DNA from: a virus
DNA length: 44,957 bases
Reading direction: 5' to 3' (one strand)
Virus record (IMG/VR): IMGVR_UViG_3300009012_000002
Coordinates: 1 to 44,957 of that record
Shown here in pieces: positions 1 through 7,102 of this stretch. The translations under genes and the position numbers were made by a program. The notes below the pieces were generated by a model. The model searched no databases, was not told the origin of the DNA, and saw only the letters and a list, made by a program, of their open reading frames with translations. Position 1 is the first letter of the stretch. Each line of letters begins with the position of its first letter.

Positions 1-78
1 GCAATCTAAGTATTTATGAACACAAGTTCCCAATGTAATTCTCTTATCTTTTTGAATATGAAATGTTACATATCTCAT
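1..78 (-). CDS. Partial N-terminal copy of the 60-aa Cys-containing protein
   Basis: This is the first part of the gene that is complete at 44730..44912. It appears twice because of the 123-bp terminal repeat. Its ATG overlaps the stop of the zinc-ribbon gene next to it in an ATGA arrangement, preceded by a GGAGAAG ribosome binding site. In the closed circle it is not a separate gene. Confidence 0.8.
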   Translation of the reverse strand, partial: MRYVTFHIQKDKRITLGTCVHKYLDC

Positions 79-123
79 TTCTTCTCCAATTGTCTGTAAA
101 ATGCGTCATCTCTCTCAAACATA
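1..123. repeat. Terminal direct repeat, left copy
   Basis: These 123 bases are identical to 44835..44957. The repeat falls inside a leftward operon, covering the start of a 60-residue gene and the end of a zinc-ribbon gene. It is most simply the overlap left by assembling a circular or circularly permuted molecule. A genuine short terminal repeat is possible but would be oddly placed within coding sequence. Confidence 0.95.
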
Positions 124-317
124 TTAGTTAGTCTCTCTTCAGTTATCACATCTTTCATAACAGATATTATTCTATTGAGAGTTACACCAACCTCTACCCA
201 TCTATGACCTTTACTACAAGTCCATCTGAAATTATGACCTGGTATAGGAACAGACCTACAATGTCTCTTCCTCTTACATTCTTTACAATAGATTAGCCTA
301 AATCCTTTCTCAGACAA
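75..317 (-). CDS. Small zinc-ribbon protein of unknown function
   Basis: An 80-residue protein with an N-terminal C-x2-C pair (YCKECK, residues 10-15) and a further Cys-x3-His (CSKGH, about residues 34-38), consistent with one bound zinc. It is rich in Lys and Arg. The start is TTG, chosen because it directly follows the stop of the P-loop ATPase gene and has a good AAGGAG ribosome binding site upstream. The stop overlaps the next gene's ATG as ATGA. No specific function is recognised; a nucleic-acid-binding role is inference only. Confidence 0.7.
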   Translation of the reverse strand: MSEKGFRLIYCKECKRKRHCRSVPIPGHNFRWTCSKGHRWVEVGVTLNRIISVMKDVITEERLTNMFERDDAFYRQLEKK

Positions 318-1559
318 TCACTTTTTCTCCTTACTAGCCATGTACTTCTTATAGCTCTCAAGTGGTTCACCAGACAAATGAACTTGCCAATCCATATGAA
401 CTCCAACTCCTACCTTTTGACGCTTTATCCATCCCATCTCTAATAAATTATCCATTATCTGGTCTAATGTAAAACTGTTGTATACTCCATAACCTCTCCA
501 TAATAATTGTTTGCGGCTCATCTCTTGGCCTGGTGCCGCTAACAAGTAATCTAACACAGCTTTAGTCGATGCGGCTAATGGGTCAGGTCCTCTACCTTCT
601 GTCGTTCTCTTATTGGAATAGACTAAATTAGTTACTTTATTAATGGAATCTTCTATATCTAACTGACTAATCTCTCCAGTAAAATCGTAATTACTCAATG
701 CTAAACACATTGAGACTTTAAGTACATGGTCTGGAACTCTATTCATAAATCCAGTCTTATCATATGTTTGAGATGCACGCCACTTACGGCGCCATGTATT
801 AAATAACTCTCTTGCGTCAGTTGATGGAACTAGCTGTCCCTTATGAGTTGAAACTTTAACTAAATGTGGGACATATTTTGGAATGATGTAATCATCAAAT
901 TTATCACCTTTGCCACCATTATCTGTATCCAATAGGTCTACGTCTTGACTTCTTTTCTCTTCATAGACAATGAGATTTCTACCAATATATCCTCCTTCAA
1001 TATTAGCTTGTGGAATAGAATCATAAAAATGAGCTGGGGAAGACCCAAACAATGCTGTGATATATGGATTTTTGAGCTTCTCGGCTCCATCACCCTTAAG
1101 TAAATTAATCCATTCCGGATTGAAGTTACCGTCATATAAATCCGTGAGGATGGTAAGTGAATCTGGGTCTGCAATAATCGCAGTAGATAATTCGCCATTA
1201 ATAATGAAGCCTCTACTATCAGCTATAGGTGGTTTACCTTCTTTAGTTCTGCTAGTAGCTAGTTCTTTAATGATAGCTTGAATCGAAGAACGGCCTGCTA
1301 TGACTCTTGTAACATCTGCTTTAGATACTAATAATTTAGCACGATTAATTGGAAACCCTTTGCCAAGTCCGGAGTCGCCTAATAACATTATGTAAAGGTT
1401 AGGTTTATATATTAGGTCTCCTTTCAATGTAGTCAAATAATAGTTGTTTCCAGCCGCTGCTGAAATACAACTCAAAAAACTCCACCATAACCACGATTTG
1501 GGCGTTTCAACGTGTGAACATTCAGCTACCAACGAATCAACAAAGTTAATCTGACTCAT
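318..1559 (-). CDS. P-loop ATPase, DUF3987-like helicase/primase-associated protein
   Basis: A 413-residue protein with a clear Walker A motif GDSGLGKG at about residues 62-69. It is followed by motifs typical of phage DUF3987-type ATPases (RSSIQAIIKEL, then FIINGELSTAI as the Walker B-like region, and ALFGSSPAHF). The C-terminal part looks like a winged helix (AVLDYLLAAPGQEMSRKQLL). The family is usually linked to replicative helicase or primase-helicase function. It lies in the replication operon a few genes downstream of the DNA polymerase. The start is ATG, with an alternative TTG one codon upstream. It is the best replicative-helicase candidate here, but no DnaB or primase signature is seen. 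Confidence 0.65.
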   Translation of the reverse strand: MSQINFVDSLVAECSHVETPKSWLWWSFLSCISAAAGNNYYLTTLKGDLIYKPNLYIMLLGDSGLGKGFPINRAKLLVSKADVTRVIAGRSSIQAIIKELATSRTKEGKPPIADSRGFIINGELSTAIIADPDSLTILTDLYDGNFNPEWINLLKGDGAEKLKNPYITALFGSSPAHFYDSIPQANIEGGYIGRNLIVYEEKRSQDVDLLDTDNGGKGDKFDDYIIPKYVPHLVKVSTHKGQLVPSTDARELFNTWRRKWRASQTYDKTGFMNRVPDHVLKVSMCLALSNYDFTGEISQLDIEDSINKVTNLVYSNKRTTEGRGPDPLAASTKAVLDYLLAAPGQEMSRKQLLWRGYGVYNSFTLDQIMDNLLEMGWIKRQKVGVGVHMDWQVHLSGEPLESYKKYMASKEKK

Positions 1560-1565
1560 CAAGCA

Positions 1566-1703
1566 TCATGTTGATTCATGGATGAAGTCTCTTAATTTCA
1601 TTACCAATTCAAATGCTCTTTTCTGAAGAGACAATGGATACTGACTACTGGTCATTCCTATGATAATCAAATTAAGTTCCTCTTTTGTCAGTTCTACGTT
1701 CAT
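1566..1703 (-). CDS. Small hypothetical protein, 45 aa
   Basis: An open frame of 45 codons fills the gap between two operon genes. Its ATG overlaps the stop of the upstream gene as ATGA, the spacing used throughout this operon. The product begins MNVELTKEELNLIIIGM and looks helical. No family is recognised. Confidence rests on the tight coupling and full use of the gap. Confidence 0.6.
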   Translation of the reverse strand: MNVELTKEELNLIIIGMTSSQYPLSLQKRAFELVMKLRDFIHEST

Positions 1704-1912
1704 TTTAAAATTAGTTCTACGTTCTTAAGCATGATGCCTTCATTTGGTCCTATACTTATGACTATACGTCCATTTATCGCGTACCGAGTTCTTTCCTTGA
1801 TAACAGATACACATACATTTGCATATGTTTCATAGTCTACTTCATATGATTCTGGCCAAGCACCCATGCCAAATTCAGTATTAAATATTTTTACTAATGC
1901 TTCTGTAGTCAT
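1700..1912 (-). CDS. Hypothetical protein, 70 aa
   Basis: A small protein of mixed character, rich in aromatic and hydrophobic residues (GAWPESYEVDYETYANVC near residues 17-34). Both ends show ATGA overlaps with neighbouring genes, supporting the frame. No motif or family is recognised. Confidence 0.6.
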   Translation of the reverse strand: MTTEALVKIFNTEFGMGAWPESYEVDYETYANVCVSVIKERTRYAINGRIVISIGPNEGIMLKNVELILK

Positions 1913-2130
1913 CTTCCAATCCTTCCACGCTCATGCGCTAGATTAAATATTTTCTCAAAGTAACTAGGTGGCACGTTTTGTCCAGCCGTTCCTATTACCA
2001 CAGTATGAAAATTACTACGCTGCTTTAGCTCATCTATATCTATTGGGTAAAACCACTCTTCGTTAGATAAATATTGGCTTCTAGCCCATATTTTGGCTTC
2101 TTGATAGTTTCCTGCTATGATACAGATAAT
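1909..2130 (-). CDS. Conserved-type phage protein, 73 aa, predicted rare ATT start
   Basis: A continuous frame beginning ICIIAGNYQEAKIWARSQYL and containing VVIGTAGQNVPPSYFEKIF resembles small phage proteins with an IIAGNYQEA...VGTAG pattern. The upstream in-frame stop (TAG) is only a few codons away, and no ATG, GTG or TTG lies between. The best start is an ATT codon seven bases after a GGAGGG ribosome binding site, comparable to the rare ATT start of infC. The stop overlaps the next gene's ATG as ATGA. Function is unknown; the N-terminus resembles a Rossmann-like strand and loop. Confidence 0.65.
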   Translation of the reverse strand: MICIIAGNYQEAKIWARSQYLSNEEWFYPIDIDELKQRSNFHTVVIGTAGQNVPPSYFEKIFNLAHERGRIGR

Positions 2131-2134
2131 TTTA

Positions 2135-2428
2135 TTACCCTCCGTCTAGAGAATTTAGAACCTGAAACATAATTGGTCCAGTTTTCTCTTCGCCTAATTC
2201 TCTTTGTATATCAGACCATCTTGGAATAGACCAGTATTCCATTAGTAACTCGCCTTTAATTGGTCCATCGTCAGTCACATATAGAATTCTCCGTAAATGT
2301 TTCATATTCTTATCTTTATATTTAATAATTCTAGCAAACCCAACTGGTATACCTACGCCTAAATCTGGATGTGGTATTCTACACAATCTGCCAGTTTTAA
2401 GGTGACAACCTAGATGATATGGGTACAT
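2135..2428 (-). CDS. Hypothetical protein, 97 aa
   Basis: The sequence is mainly beta-like (VGIPVGFARIIKYKD, RRILYVTDDGPIKGE). It starts eight bases after the upstream stop and ends in LDGG-stop, with GGAGGG at its 3' end serving as the ribosome binding site of the next gene. No family is recognised. Confidence 0.6.
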   Translation of the reverse strand: MYPYHLGCHLKTGRLCRIPHPDLGVGIPVGFARIIKYKDKNMKHLRRILYVTDDGPIKGELLMEYWSIPRWSDIQRELGEEKTGPIMFQVLNSLDGG

Positions 2429-2436
2429 TCTTCACC

Positions 2437-2625
2437 TCAGAATGGAATGTCATCATCCTCACCTATTGCATATTTGTTACTGTCTTCCTGTGAAATCTTA
2501 ATCTCTAAATTCTCAATAGTTAGTTCAAATTGCTCTTTCAAACTATCAGTATCGTCAGCCTCAATTCTATCTCTAGACTTGAACATACCATCTTTCCAAT
2601 AAGTTAAGACTAATTCAAATTTCAT
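2437..2625 (-). CDS. 62-aa acidic protein ending in an SSB-type C-terminal tip
   Basis: The protein ends in GEDDDIPF. Its last six residues, DDDIPF, are exactly the tip of E. coli single-stranded DNA-binding protein, the peptide that docks to host partners such as PriA, RecQ, Exo I, RecO and the chi subunit. The N-terminal 50 residues (beta strand MKFELVLTYW, then a helix) are too short for an OB-fold SSB. It sits among replication genes just downstream of the DNA polymerase/HNH cluster. Inference: a recruiter or decoy for host SSB-binding proteins, or a degenerate SSB remnant. Confidence 0.65.
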   Translation of the reverse strand: MKFELVLTYWKDGMFKSRDRIEADDTDSLKEQFELTIENLEIKISQEDSNKYAIGEDDDIPF

Positions 2626-2635
2626 ATTTTATAAT

Positions 2636-2815
2636 CTAATCCAATTCCAAATTAATAATTACTATGGCATGTTGCTTTTCATCTTTGTGTGATTCTCTAA
2701 ACTCTTGATGAACAGATTTAATATCAAACTCTTCTCCATTGTCATCATCAATAACTAAAACGTCAGCGTCATCTTCAAACTGTTCTAACTTATCTATCAA
2801 TTGTTTAACTGTCAT
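2636..2815 (-). CDS. Small acidic protein, 59 aa
   Basis: A 59-codon frame beginning MTVKQLIDKLEQFEDDADVL resembles the common small phage protein with an N-terminal helix, a beta strand and an acidic turn (VLVIDDDNGEEFDI). Its ATG overlaps the stop of the leftover DNA polymerase tail (2812..2862) as ATGA. This suggests the gene was directly coupled to the polymerase before the HNH gene entered. Function is unknown. Confidence 0.65.
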   Translation of the reverse strand: MTVKQLIDKLEQFEDDADVLVIDDDNGEEFDIKSVHQEFRESHKDEKQHAIVIINLELD

Positions 2816-2862
2816 ATCCTCACCTTCCTCATCTCAGCATAATTCGTATCACTAATTTCTAC
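2812..2862 (-). pseudogene. Leftover 3' tail of the DNA polymerase gene
   Basis: On the minus strand these 17 codons read VEISDTNYAEMRKVRI-stop. The intact polymerase upstream ends IEISDTNYAEMRPIKL-stop. Eleven of the first 12 residues match (I/V differs), while nucleotide identity over those 36 bases is only 26/36, nearly all differences being synonymous. The stop overlaps the ATG of the next gene as ATGA. The HNH stop codon overlaps the first codon of this segment. It reads as the original end of the polymerase gene, displaced by an HNH element carrying a recoded replacement end. Confidence 0.75.
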
Positions 2863-3305
2863 CTCTTATTATTATAGTTAAGAGAATGTTTAGTTCTACA
2901 CGCTTTACACCATCTATGGACTTGACCAGTCTTATAATCTTTCCAGATATATAAATTCAATCCGGATAACTTATGGCCGTGTTTACAAAATTCTTTATTA
3001 GTATTCGGATTCTTGAATGTTCCATCTTTAACAGCATCTAGAGTGTTAGTTGAAGTATTACCAATGTATATATGTTCTGGGTTCCAGCAAAATTTAGTTT
3101 TACAGGTGTGACATATTAAGTTGTCGGAGTATAAATCAAAACCTAAATGTATAAATGCTGATACTCTATTGACTAAATGATTTCTACCAAGAAAATGTAA
3201 CTCCCTTTTAACTTTACCAGATGGAGTTAACATAACCCAACAATTACTATCTGTAACTATTCTTCTCTTTATAAGTCTATTTAGCAGGGATTGTCTTAAG
3301 TTCAT
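2859..3305 (-). CDS. HNH homing endonuclease inserted behind the DNA polymerase gene
   Basis: A 148-residue protein with the phage HNH layout: NRVSAFIHLG, then LICHTCKTKFCWNPEHIYIG near the middle, giving the His, Asn and His of the HNH fold plus zinc-binding Cys. A C-terminal zinc finger follows (FCKHGHKL ... RWCKACR). It shares SAFIHLG, CWNP and the C-terminal finger with the HNH at 8045..8506, so the two are paralogues. Its ATG overlaps the polymerase stop as ATGA, and its stop overlaps the displaced polymerase tail. Expected role: a site-specific nuclease that cuts element-free polymerase genes. The first conserved His in the VHRLSA segment of the paralogue is Asn here. Confidence 0.85.
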   Translation of the reverse strand: MNLRQSLLNRLIKRRIVTDSNCWVMLTPSGKVKRELHFLGRNHLVNRVSAFIHLGFDLYSDNLICHTCKTKFCWNPEHIYIGNTSTNTLDAVKDGTFKNPNTNKEFCKHGHKLSGLNLYIWKDYKTGQVHRWCKACRTKHSLNYNNKR

Positions 3306-5761
3306 AATTTAATTGGCCGCATCTCTGCGTAATTAGTATCTGATATTTCAATCGAACACGGTATAGTCAACATATAATTACGTTTAAGACTACAATAAGT
3401 ACTGAAGTCAATGGGAGTTTCAAAATGTTTCTTCATCAATCTGGCATAAATCTCCCAGTTATTCTCTGGCACTTGCATCTTCAAACTATCATGGTCTTCA
3501 CTTAACCACATGACAGCATTATCGCCATTCAATTCATCATCAATAGCTAGAGCGGCTCCTTGCACTAAATGTGCTACTGTTCTTTGTGGTATGTTGGCGT
3601 AACCTTCTTTATATATCTCTTCGTCCATTCTGCCGTTGAATATTCTAAGTCCACCAAATGGGTCCACAATAGCACGCGTTGATTGGACGCAATCTTTGAT
3701 ATCTTGATGGAATTTACTGCGTATCCTTGGAGATGCACCGTGGAATAAATCAAGCATCTGACCAGCACGCCATTCGCTAATAGACATAGGTATGTCATAC
3801 TTTTGAGCATCTGTATTAAACTCTACCATAAACCTATTTTTGCCCATATCATAATTGCCAGCATGTCTTGTCTTCTTTCCACAGAACCTCTCAGGTCCAT
3901 CCTTTTCCATTATATCTACTACTGGAATTGATTCAGTTGTAAGTATTAATTTCTGGCAATATCCAAACATTAGTCCAGCCGTTCGTCTATGTATATCTAC
4001 TTTATCGAACGCTTCAAGTAACTCCCAGTCTTCAGATAATACAGCTACTACTCTTGCTTCAGCCTGACTAGAGTCTGCACTAAGGAAGATAGTTCCTTCG
4101 TCTGGTATAAACATGCTTCGTATGTCTTTAGCCAATCTCCCATGCTTAGAGATAGTGTGAAATGCAAGTCCGATTTTCTTTGGTCTAACTGGCTTCTTAA
4201 GAATGCTTGTAGAGCTTCTGCAAGTTTCTGTTGCTGATATATTGAAAGAAGTTTTGCATCTTCTGTCGTAATCTGAATTGAAATTGATATACCTGCTTTT
4301 TTGTGTCCTGATACGTCTCTCTTCGAGTAAGTCTGTGAGGATTGCTTTCTTCTCTTTTGTCTTGGCATGATTACCCAGCAGTGCAACTATAGTATCTTCA
4401 GATGTTGGATTACGCTTCATATACTTAAATTTCATTTCTCTATATAATAACTCAAACATTTGTGGATAACTATTAACATTTACTTCATGACCAACTGCTA
4501 TAGTCACACGGTCATGAACTACTTTAGCCATTTCTGTATATTTCTTGCGTAATTCTTTCTGTCGTGGAGCATTAACGGCAAAGCCGTTATTTTCCATCTT
4601 CAAATAAAACTTATGTTTCCTCATCATGTAGTCATAATAATATTCCCTCAATGGTATGTTGTATGTAGTTCCCAGGTCAATTAAGTCTTGGTCTTGTACT
4701 TCGTCAATCTCGTATTCAACAGCACAGTCCTTGCCATTATATTTAAATAACTGTTCTACGTTCTGCTTACCTAACTTAAATTCTTTTCCTTCTTCTTTAT
4801 AATATGGCTCACGAGTCCAGAGAGAACTAATCACATGTAGCTTCTTCTCTGGCAATTCAGGAAATATAACTCTTGTCTTAATCAATGTATCAGAATAAAT
4901 ATGTGGCAATTCAAACCCAATCAAGTTAAGTTTAAACTCGTCGTACTTTAAGTTCTGTCCAACTAACTTCAGCCGTCTTAATTGTTCATCAATTAATTTC
5001 CAGATTTCATCCATTTCATGGTCGCCCATATCAGTAAGCCTATACTTACCAATATTGCGAAGTAACGGTATAGATATGGCATGATGCCTGTTGAAAGCAA
5101 ATCCAATACAGACAGGAACGCAATTAATAGACTCAATATCAGTAACTGCTTTGTCGAGTTTTTCATATTTGGCAAAGAACCTATACAAGTCAAGTGAACT
5201 ATGACAAACATCTAGTTGTCTGTCAGGTAATACTAACGCTCGTGTCTTAGATTCCTCAACAGCACGAGCTATATCATGCTCAATTAATTTAATGTATGTG
5301 TATTCTAATCCACCCTTATCACCCCTGTTAAATAGTGCGGCTGGATGAACTGTTGGAACTACCTTAGTAACACCATCCTTAGCCAATAATATGCTACCAC
5401 GATACTTAAGGATACCAGTATAACCAGTAACGTGCTCTAATGCTGTGTCACCAACAGCCAAAATACATTTAGGTTTAAGACGGTGTATTTCTTCATCCCA
5501 TAACCTCTTAGCTTCATCAGATAAATCCACACCTATCATATGTAACTTTTTCAAGTCATTCATGGGTGGCTGATACTTGCATACATTTGTTACATATACC
5601 TGATTACGTCTTATCCCAGCCTTATTTAGACAATCATTAAGCATTTCTCCTGATGGTCCTGAGAACGGTATACCAGTTTCATTCTCATGTTTACCAGGTG
5701 CCTCTCCTACTACCATTAAATCTGGCTCAATAGGACCTATTCCTTCAACGTATCTTGGCAA
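3302..5761 (-). CDS. Uracil-DNA glycosylase/family A DNA polymerase fusion
   Basis: An 819-residue replicative polymerase. Residues about 14-150 form a UDG-superfamily domain with GEAPGKHENETGIPFSGPSG and the second motif TVHPA. A 3'-5' exonuclease follows: TDIES near 208, GQNLKYDE, and YNGKDCAVEYE. The polymerase domain has motif A ADSSQAEARV (about 560), motif B KKTRHAGNYDMG (about 630) and motif C EDHDSLKM (about 754). Motif B has His where family A usually has Lys, and motif C reads HDS rather than HDE. The catalytic Asp residues remain. The start is TTG, overlapping the upstream gene. The last 12 conserved codons are duplicated beyond the adjoining HNH gene. Confidence 0.9.
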   Translation of the reverse strand: MPRYVEGIGPIEPDLMVVGEAPGKHENETGIPFSGPSGEMLNDCLNKAGIRRNQVYVTNVCKYQPPMNDLKKLHMIGVDLSDEAKRLWDEEIHRLKPKCILAVGDTALEHVTGYTGILKYRGSILLAKDGVTKVVPTVHPAALFNRGDKGGLEYTYIKLIEHDIARAVEESKTRALVLPDRQLDVCHSSLDLYRFFAKYEKLDKAVTDIESINCVPVCIGFAFNRHHAISIPLLRNIGKYRLTDMGDHEMDEIWKLIDEQLRRLKLVGQNLKYDEFKLNLIGFELPHIYSDTLIKTRVIFPELPEKKLHVISSLWTREPYYKEEGKEFKLGKQNVEQLFKYNGKDCAVEYEIDEVQDQDLIDLGTTYNIPLREYYYDYMMRKHKFYLKMENNGFAVNAPRQKELRKKYTEMAKVVHDRVTIAVGHEVNVNSYPQMFELLYREMKFKYMKRNPTSEDTIVALLGNHAKTKEKKAILTDLLEERRIRTQKSRYINFNSDYDRRCKTSFNISATETCRSSTSILKKPVRPKKIGLAFHTISKHGRLAKDIRSMFIPDEGTIFLSADSSQAEARVVAVLSEDWELLEAFDKVDIHRRTAGLMFGYCQKLILTTESIPVVDIMEKDGPERFCGKKTRHAGNYDMGKNRFMVEFNTDAQKYDIPMSISEWRAGQMLDLFHGASPRIRSKFHQDIKDCVQSTRAIVDPFGGLRIFNGRMDEEIYKEGYANIPQRTVAHLVQGAALAIDDELNGDNAVMWLSEDHDSLKMQVPENNWEIYARLMKKHFETPIDFSTYCSLKRNYMLTIPCSIEISDTNYAEMRPIKL
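3317..3352 (-). repeat. Recoded copy of the polymerase C-terminal segment
   Basis: These 12 codons, IEISDTNYAEMR, are part of the intact polymerase. They correspond to 2827..2862 on the other side of the HNH gene. Nine of twelve codons differ between copies, eight of them synonymously, including TCA versus AGT for Ser and CGG versus AGG for Arg. That is expected if this copy arrived with the homing element and carries a changed cleavage site. Confidence 0.7.
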
Positions 5762-5960
5762 GGTCTTCTTCTGTCATTTTAGAAAGTGTATGTTCATTTA
5801 ATGAGTTAACAACACCGATTTTGAGATATTTAATCCATCTACATACTTCACATAACCACGGCCATCTGCTCTCATCGTCCCATTCCCAGTTTGGCCTTCT
5901 AAGACATTCAGAACATAAATCTTCATATTGCTTATGGATTCTTTCCTGATGGCTTGGCAT
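5745..5960 (-). CDS. Small zinc-binding protein, 71 aa
   Basis: The chosen start (MPSHQERIHKQYE) shares one base with the upstream stop as TAATG. A longer frame beginning MGNSRW would run through the upstream gene. The protein has two Cys pairs, LCSECLRRP and LCEVCRW, separated by a Trp-rich loop, which fits a single zinc knuckle. Its stop overlaps the start of the DNA polymerase gene. Function is unknown. Confidence 0.65.
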   Translation of the reverse strand: MPSHQERIHKQYEDLCSECLRRPNWEWDDESRWPWLCEVCRWIKYLKIGVVNSLNEHTLSKMTEEDLAKIR

Positions 5961-6157
5961 TATTCTATGTAAACTAATACTCCATCGGGAGTTTCCCATA
6001 TATTAACTATTTTCTTAGCCATGTGAACTTTATCATTACTAACATCTATTACCCTTGCAATCTTCAACTTATTAAATAATTGTTCTTCTATCCTAGTTAA
6101 TCTATTCTCTATATCTGTTAAGCACGATACAATTATTTGCTTGTCTTCGTTTGTCAT
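5960..6157 (-). CDS. Hypothetical protein, 65 aa, coiled-coil N-terminus
   Basis: The N-terminal half (DIENRLTRIEEQLFNKL) has a heptad-like helix. The C-terminal half is beta-like (VHMAKKIVNIWETPDGVLVYI). It is coupled to both neighbours: its start overlaps the upstream stop as ATGA, and its stop overlaps the next start as TAATG. No family is recognised. Confidence 0.6.
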   Translation of the reverse strand: MTNEDKQIIVSCLTDIENRLTRIEEQLFNKLKIARVIDVSNDKVHMAKKIVNIWETPDGVLVYIE

Positions 6158-6393
6158 CTTATCCTCGACATTACCTCTTGTTCTAAAGACTTATACATTG
6201 GGTCAAAAATAAGACCTCCAAATTCCCATGCTAACGCATCTTCTTTGGAAGTTACGATTACATAAGTAGTTCCATCTCCTGCAGTTAAGCTTCTCATAGT
6301 AGAATTATAAATGACTATATCGTAAGTTGAACGAAGCCATCTAACTGTAGTAGTTATATTATCAGATATAACAGCGATTGGTTTCTTAATCAT
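6154..6393 (-). CDS. Hypothetical protein, 79 aa
   Basis: Predicted alpha/beta protein starting MIKKPIAVISDNITTTVRWL, with a central GDGTTYVIVTSKEDALAWEF segment. It overlaps the upstream gene by 8 bp and the downstream gene as ATGA. The pattern resembles small phage proteins of unknown role. No catalytic motif is seen. Confidence 0.6.
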   Translation of the reverse strand: MIKKPIAVISDNITTTVRWLRSTYDIVIYNSTMRSLTAGDGTTYVIVTSKEDALAWEFGGLIFDPMYKSLEQEVMSRIR

Positions 6394-6664
6394 AATCTAT
6401 TTCCTCCAATCGAATCTCTCTACGTTTTGAACGTACAAATTCCAACGCATCACGAGCTGATGTAAATCGTTTAAGTTGTTTCTCGTGTGTCTTAATCCAA
6501 CTGGCTAATAATAAATCTTGAGAGATAGAACCTATTGAACGGTTAAGAGCTTTTGCAGTCTTCTCTATTGTCCAATTAGACTCATCTCGACATTGGCTAG
6601 TATGAAACTTATGAATATCAATAGCTCTCTCTAACCAGTTTTGTTTAACTGGTGGAGACTTCAC
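6386..6664 (-). CDS. Helix-turn-helix protein, 92 aa
   Basis: The central segment WTIEKTAKALNRSIGSISQDL (residues about 31-51) has the spacing of a helix-turn-helix, with the invariant-type turn in RSIGSIS. It is followed by a basic helix (KTHEKQLKRFTSARDALEF). It could bind DNA as a regulator or accessory replication factor. The start is GTG, overlapping the upstream stop as GTGA. The target is unknown. The repeats at the putative origin are one possible target, but nothing here links them. Confidence 0.6.
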   Translation of the reverse strand: MKSPPVKQNWLERAIDIHKFHTSQCRDESNWTIEKTAKALNRSIGSISQDLLLASWIKTHEKQLKRFTSARDALEFVRSKRREIRLEEIDYD

Positions 6665-6915
6665 TTCATCTGCTTCCAGATAGGGTCTGACTTCTTATTG
6701 AATGAGAAGCCACTCATAGCTGAGTCTTTATCATCCTTATCTATTTCTTTATTTACCTTTTCCATCTCTCTATCCGCTTTGCTACGACCTTGACTGTCTC
6801 TGGTCCCTTTACATTCTGGAAACTTCTTGCATCCCCAGAATACACCGTATTTACCAGTACGAGATACCATTTCACCGTCACACTCTGGGCATTTCACATT
6901 CTCAGGTTTTGTCAT
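6661..6915 (-). CDS. Topoisomerase-type zinc-finger protein, 84 aa
   Basis: The N-terminus carries a four-Cys ribbon, CPECDGEMVSRTG ... WGCKKFPECKG, which matches the DNA-binding C4 zinc finger found at the end of bacterial type IA topoisomerases. The rest is a charged, probably disordered tail (DREMEKVNKEIDKDDKDSA). No topoisomerase catalytic domain is attached. It is likely a free-standing ssDNA- or dsDNA-binding accessory protein. It overlaps its upstream neighbour by 14 bp. Confidence 0.75.
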   Translation of the reverse strand: MTKPENVKCPECDGEMVSRTGKYGVFWGCKKFPECKGTRDSQGRSKADREMEKVNKEIDKDDKDSAMSGFSFNKKSDPIWKQMK

Positions 6916-7102
6916 CCCTACTTAACTCCATCAACTCTTCTGTTTCAATCTTGATTAGATGAGCACGACTAAATGATTTATTAAATACTTCTTTAGTTAT
7001 ATCAGTTGCAATATCTTGTGCTTCAAATATTATATTTTTATCATTTCGAATACCTATGTCAATTGTAAATTCTACTTTTACCAATACCATATAATCAGTC
7101 AT
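6902..7102 (-). CDS. Hypothetical protein, 66 aa
   Basis: A small beta-alpha protein (MVLVKVEFTIDIGI, then a helix ending LIKIETEELMELSR). It begins directly after the upstream stop and overlaps the zinc-finger gene. The alternating strand pattern resembles small phage proteins of the MxxYxVxVxVxxxxDIxA type. Function is unknown. Confidence 0.55.
   Translation of the reverse strand: MTDYMVLVKVEFTIDIGIRNDKNIIFEAQDIATDITKEVFNKSFSRAHLIKIETEELMELSRDDKT

Noticed and set aside
4048-4386. 112-codon minus-strand frame inside the polymerase gene.
   Set aside because: It is an out-of-frame shadow of clear polymerase coding sequence.
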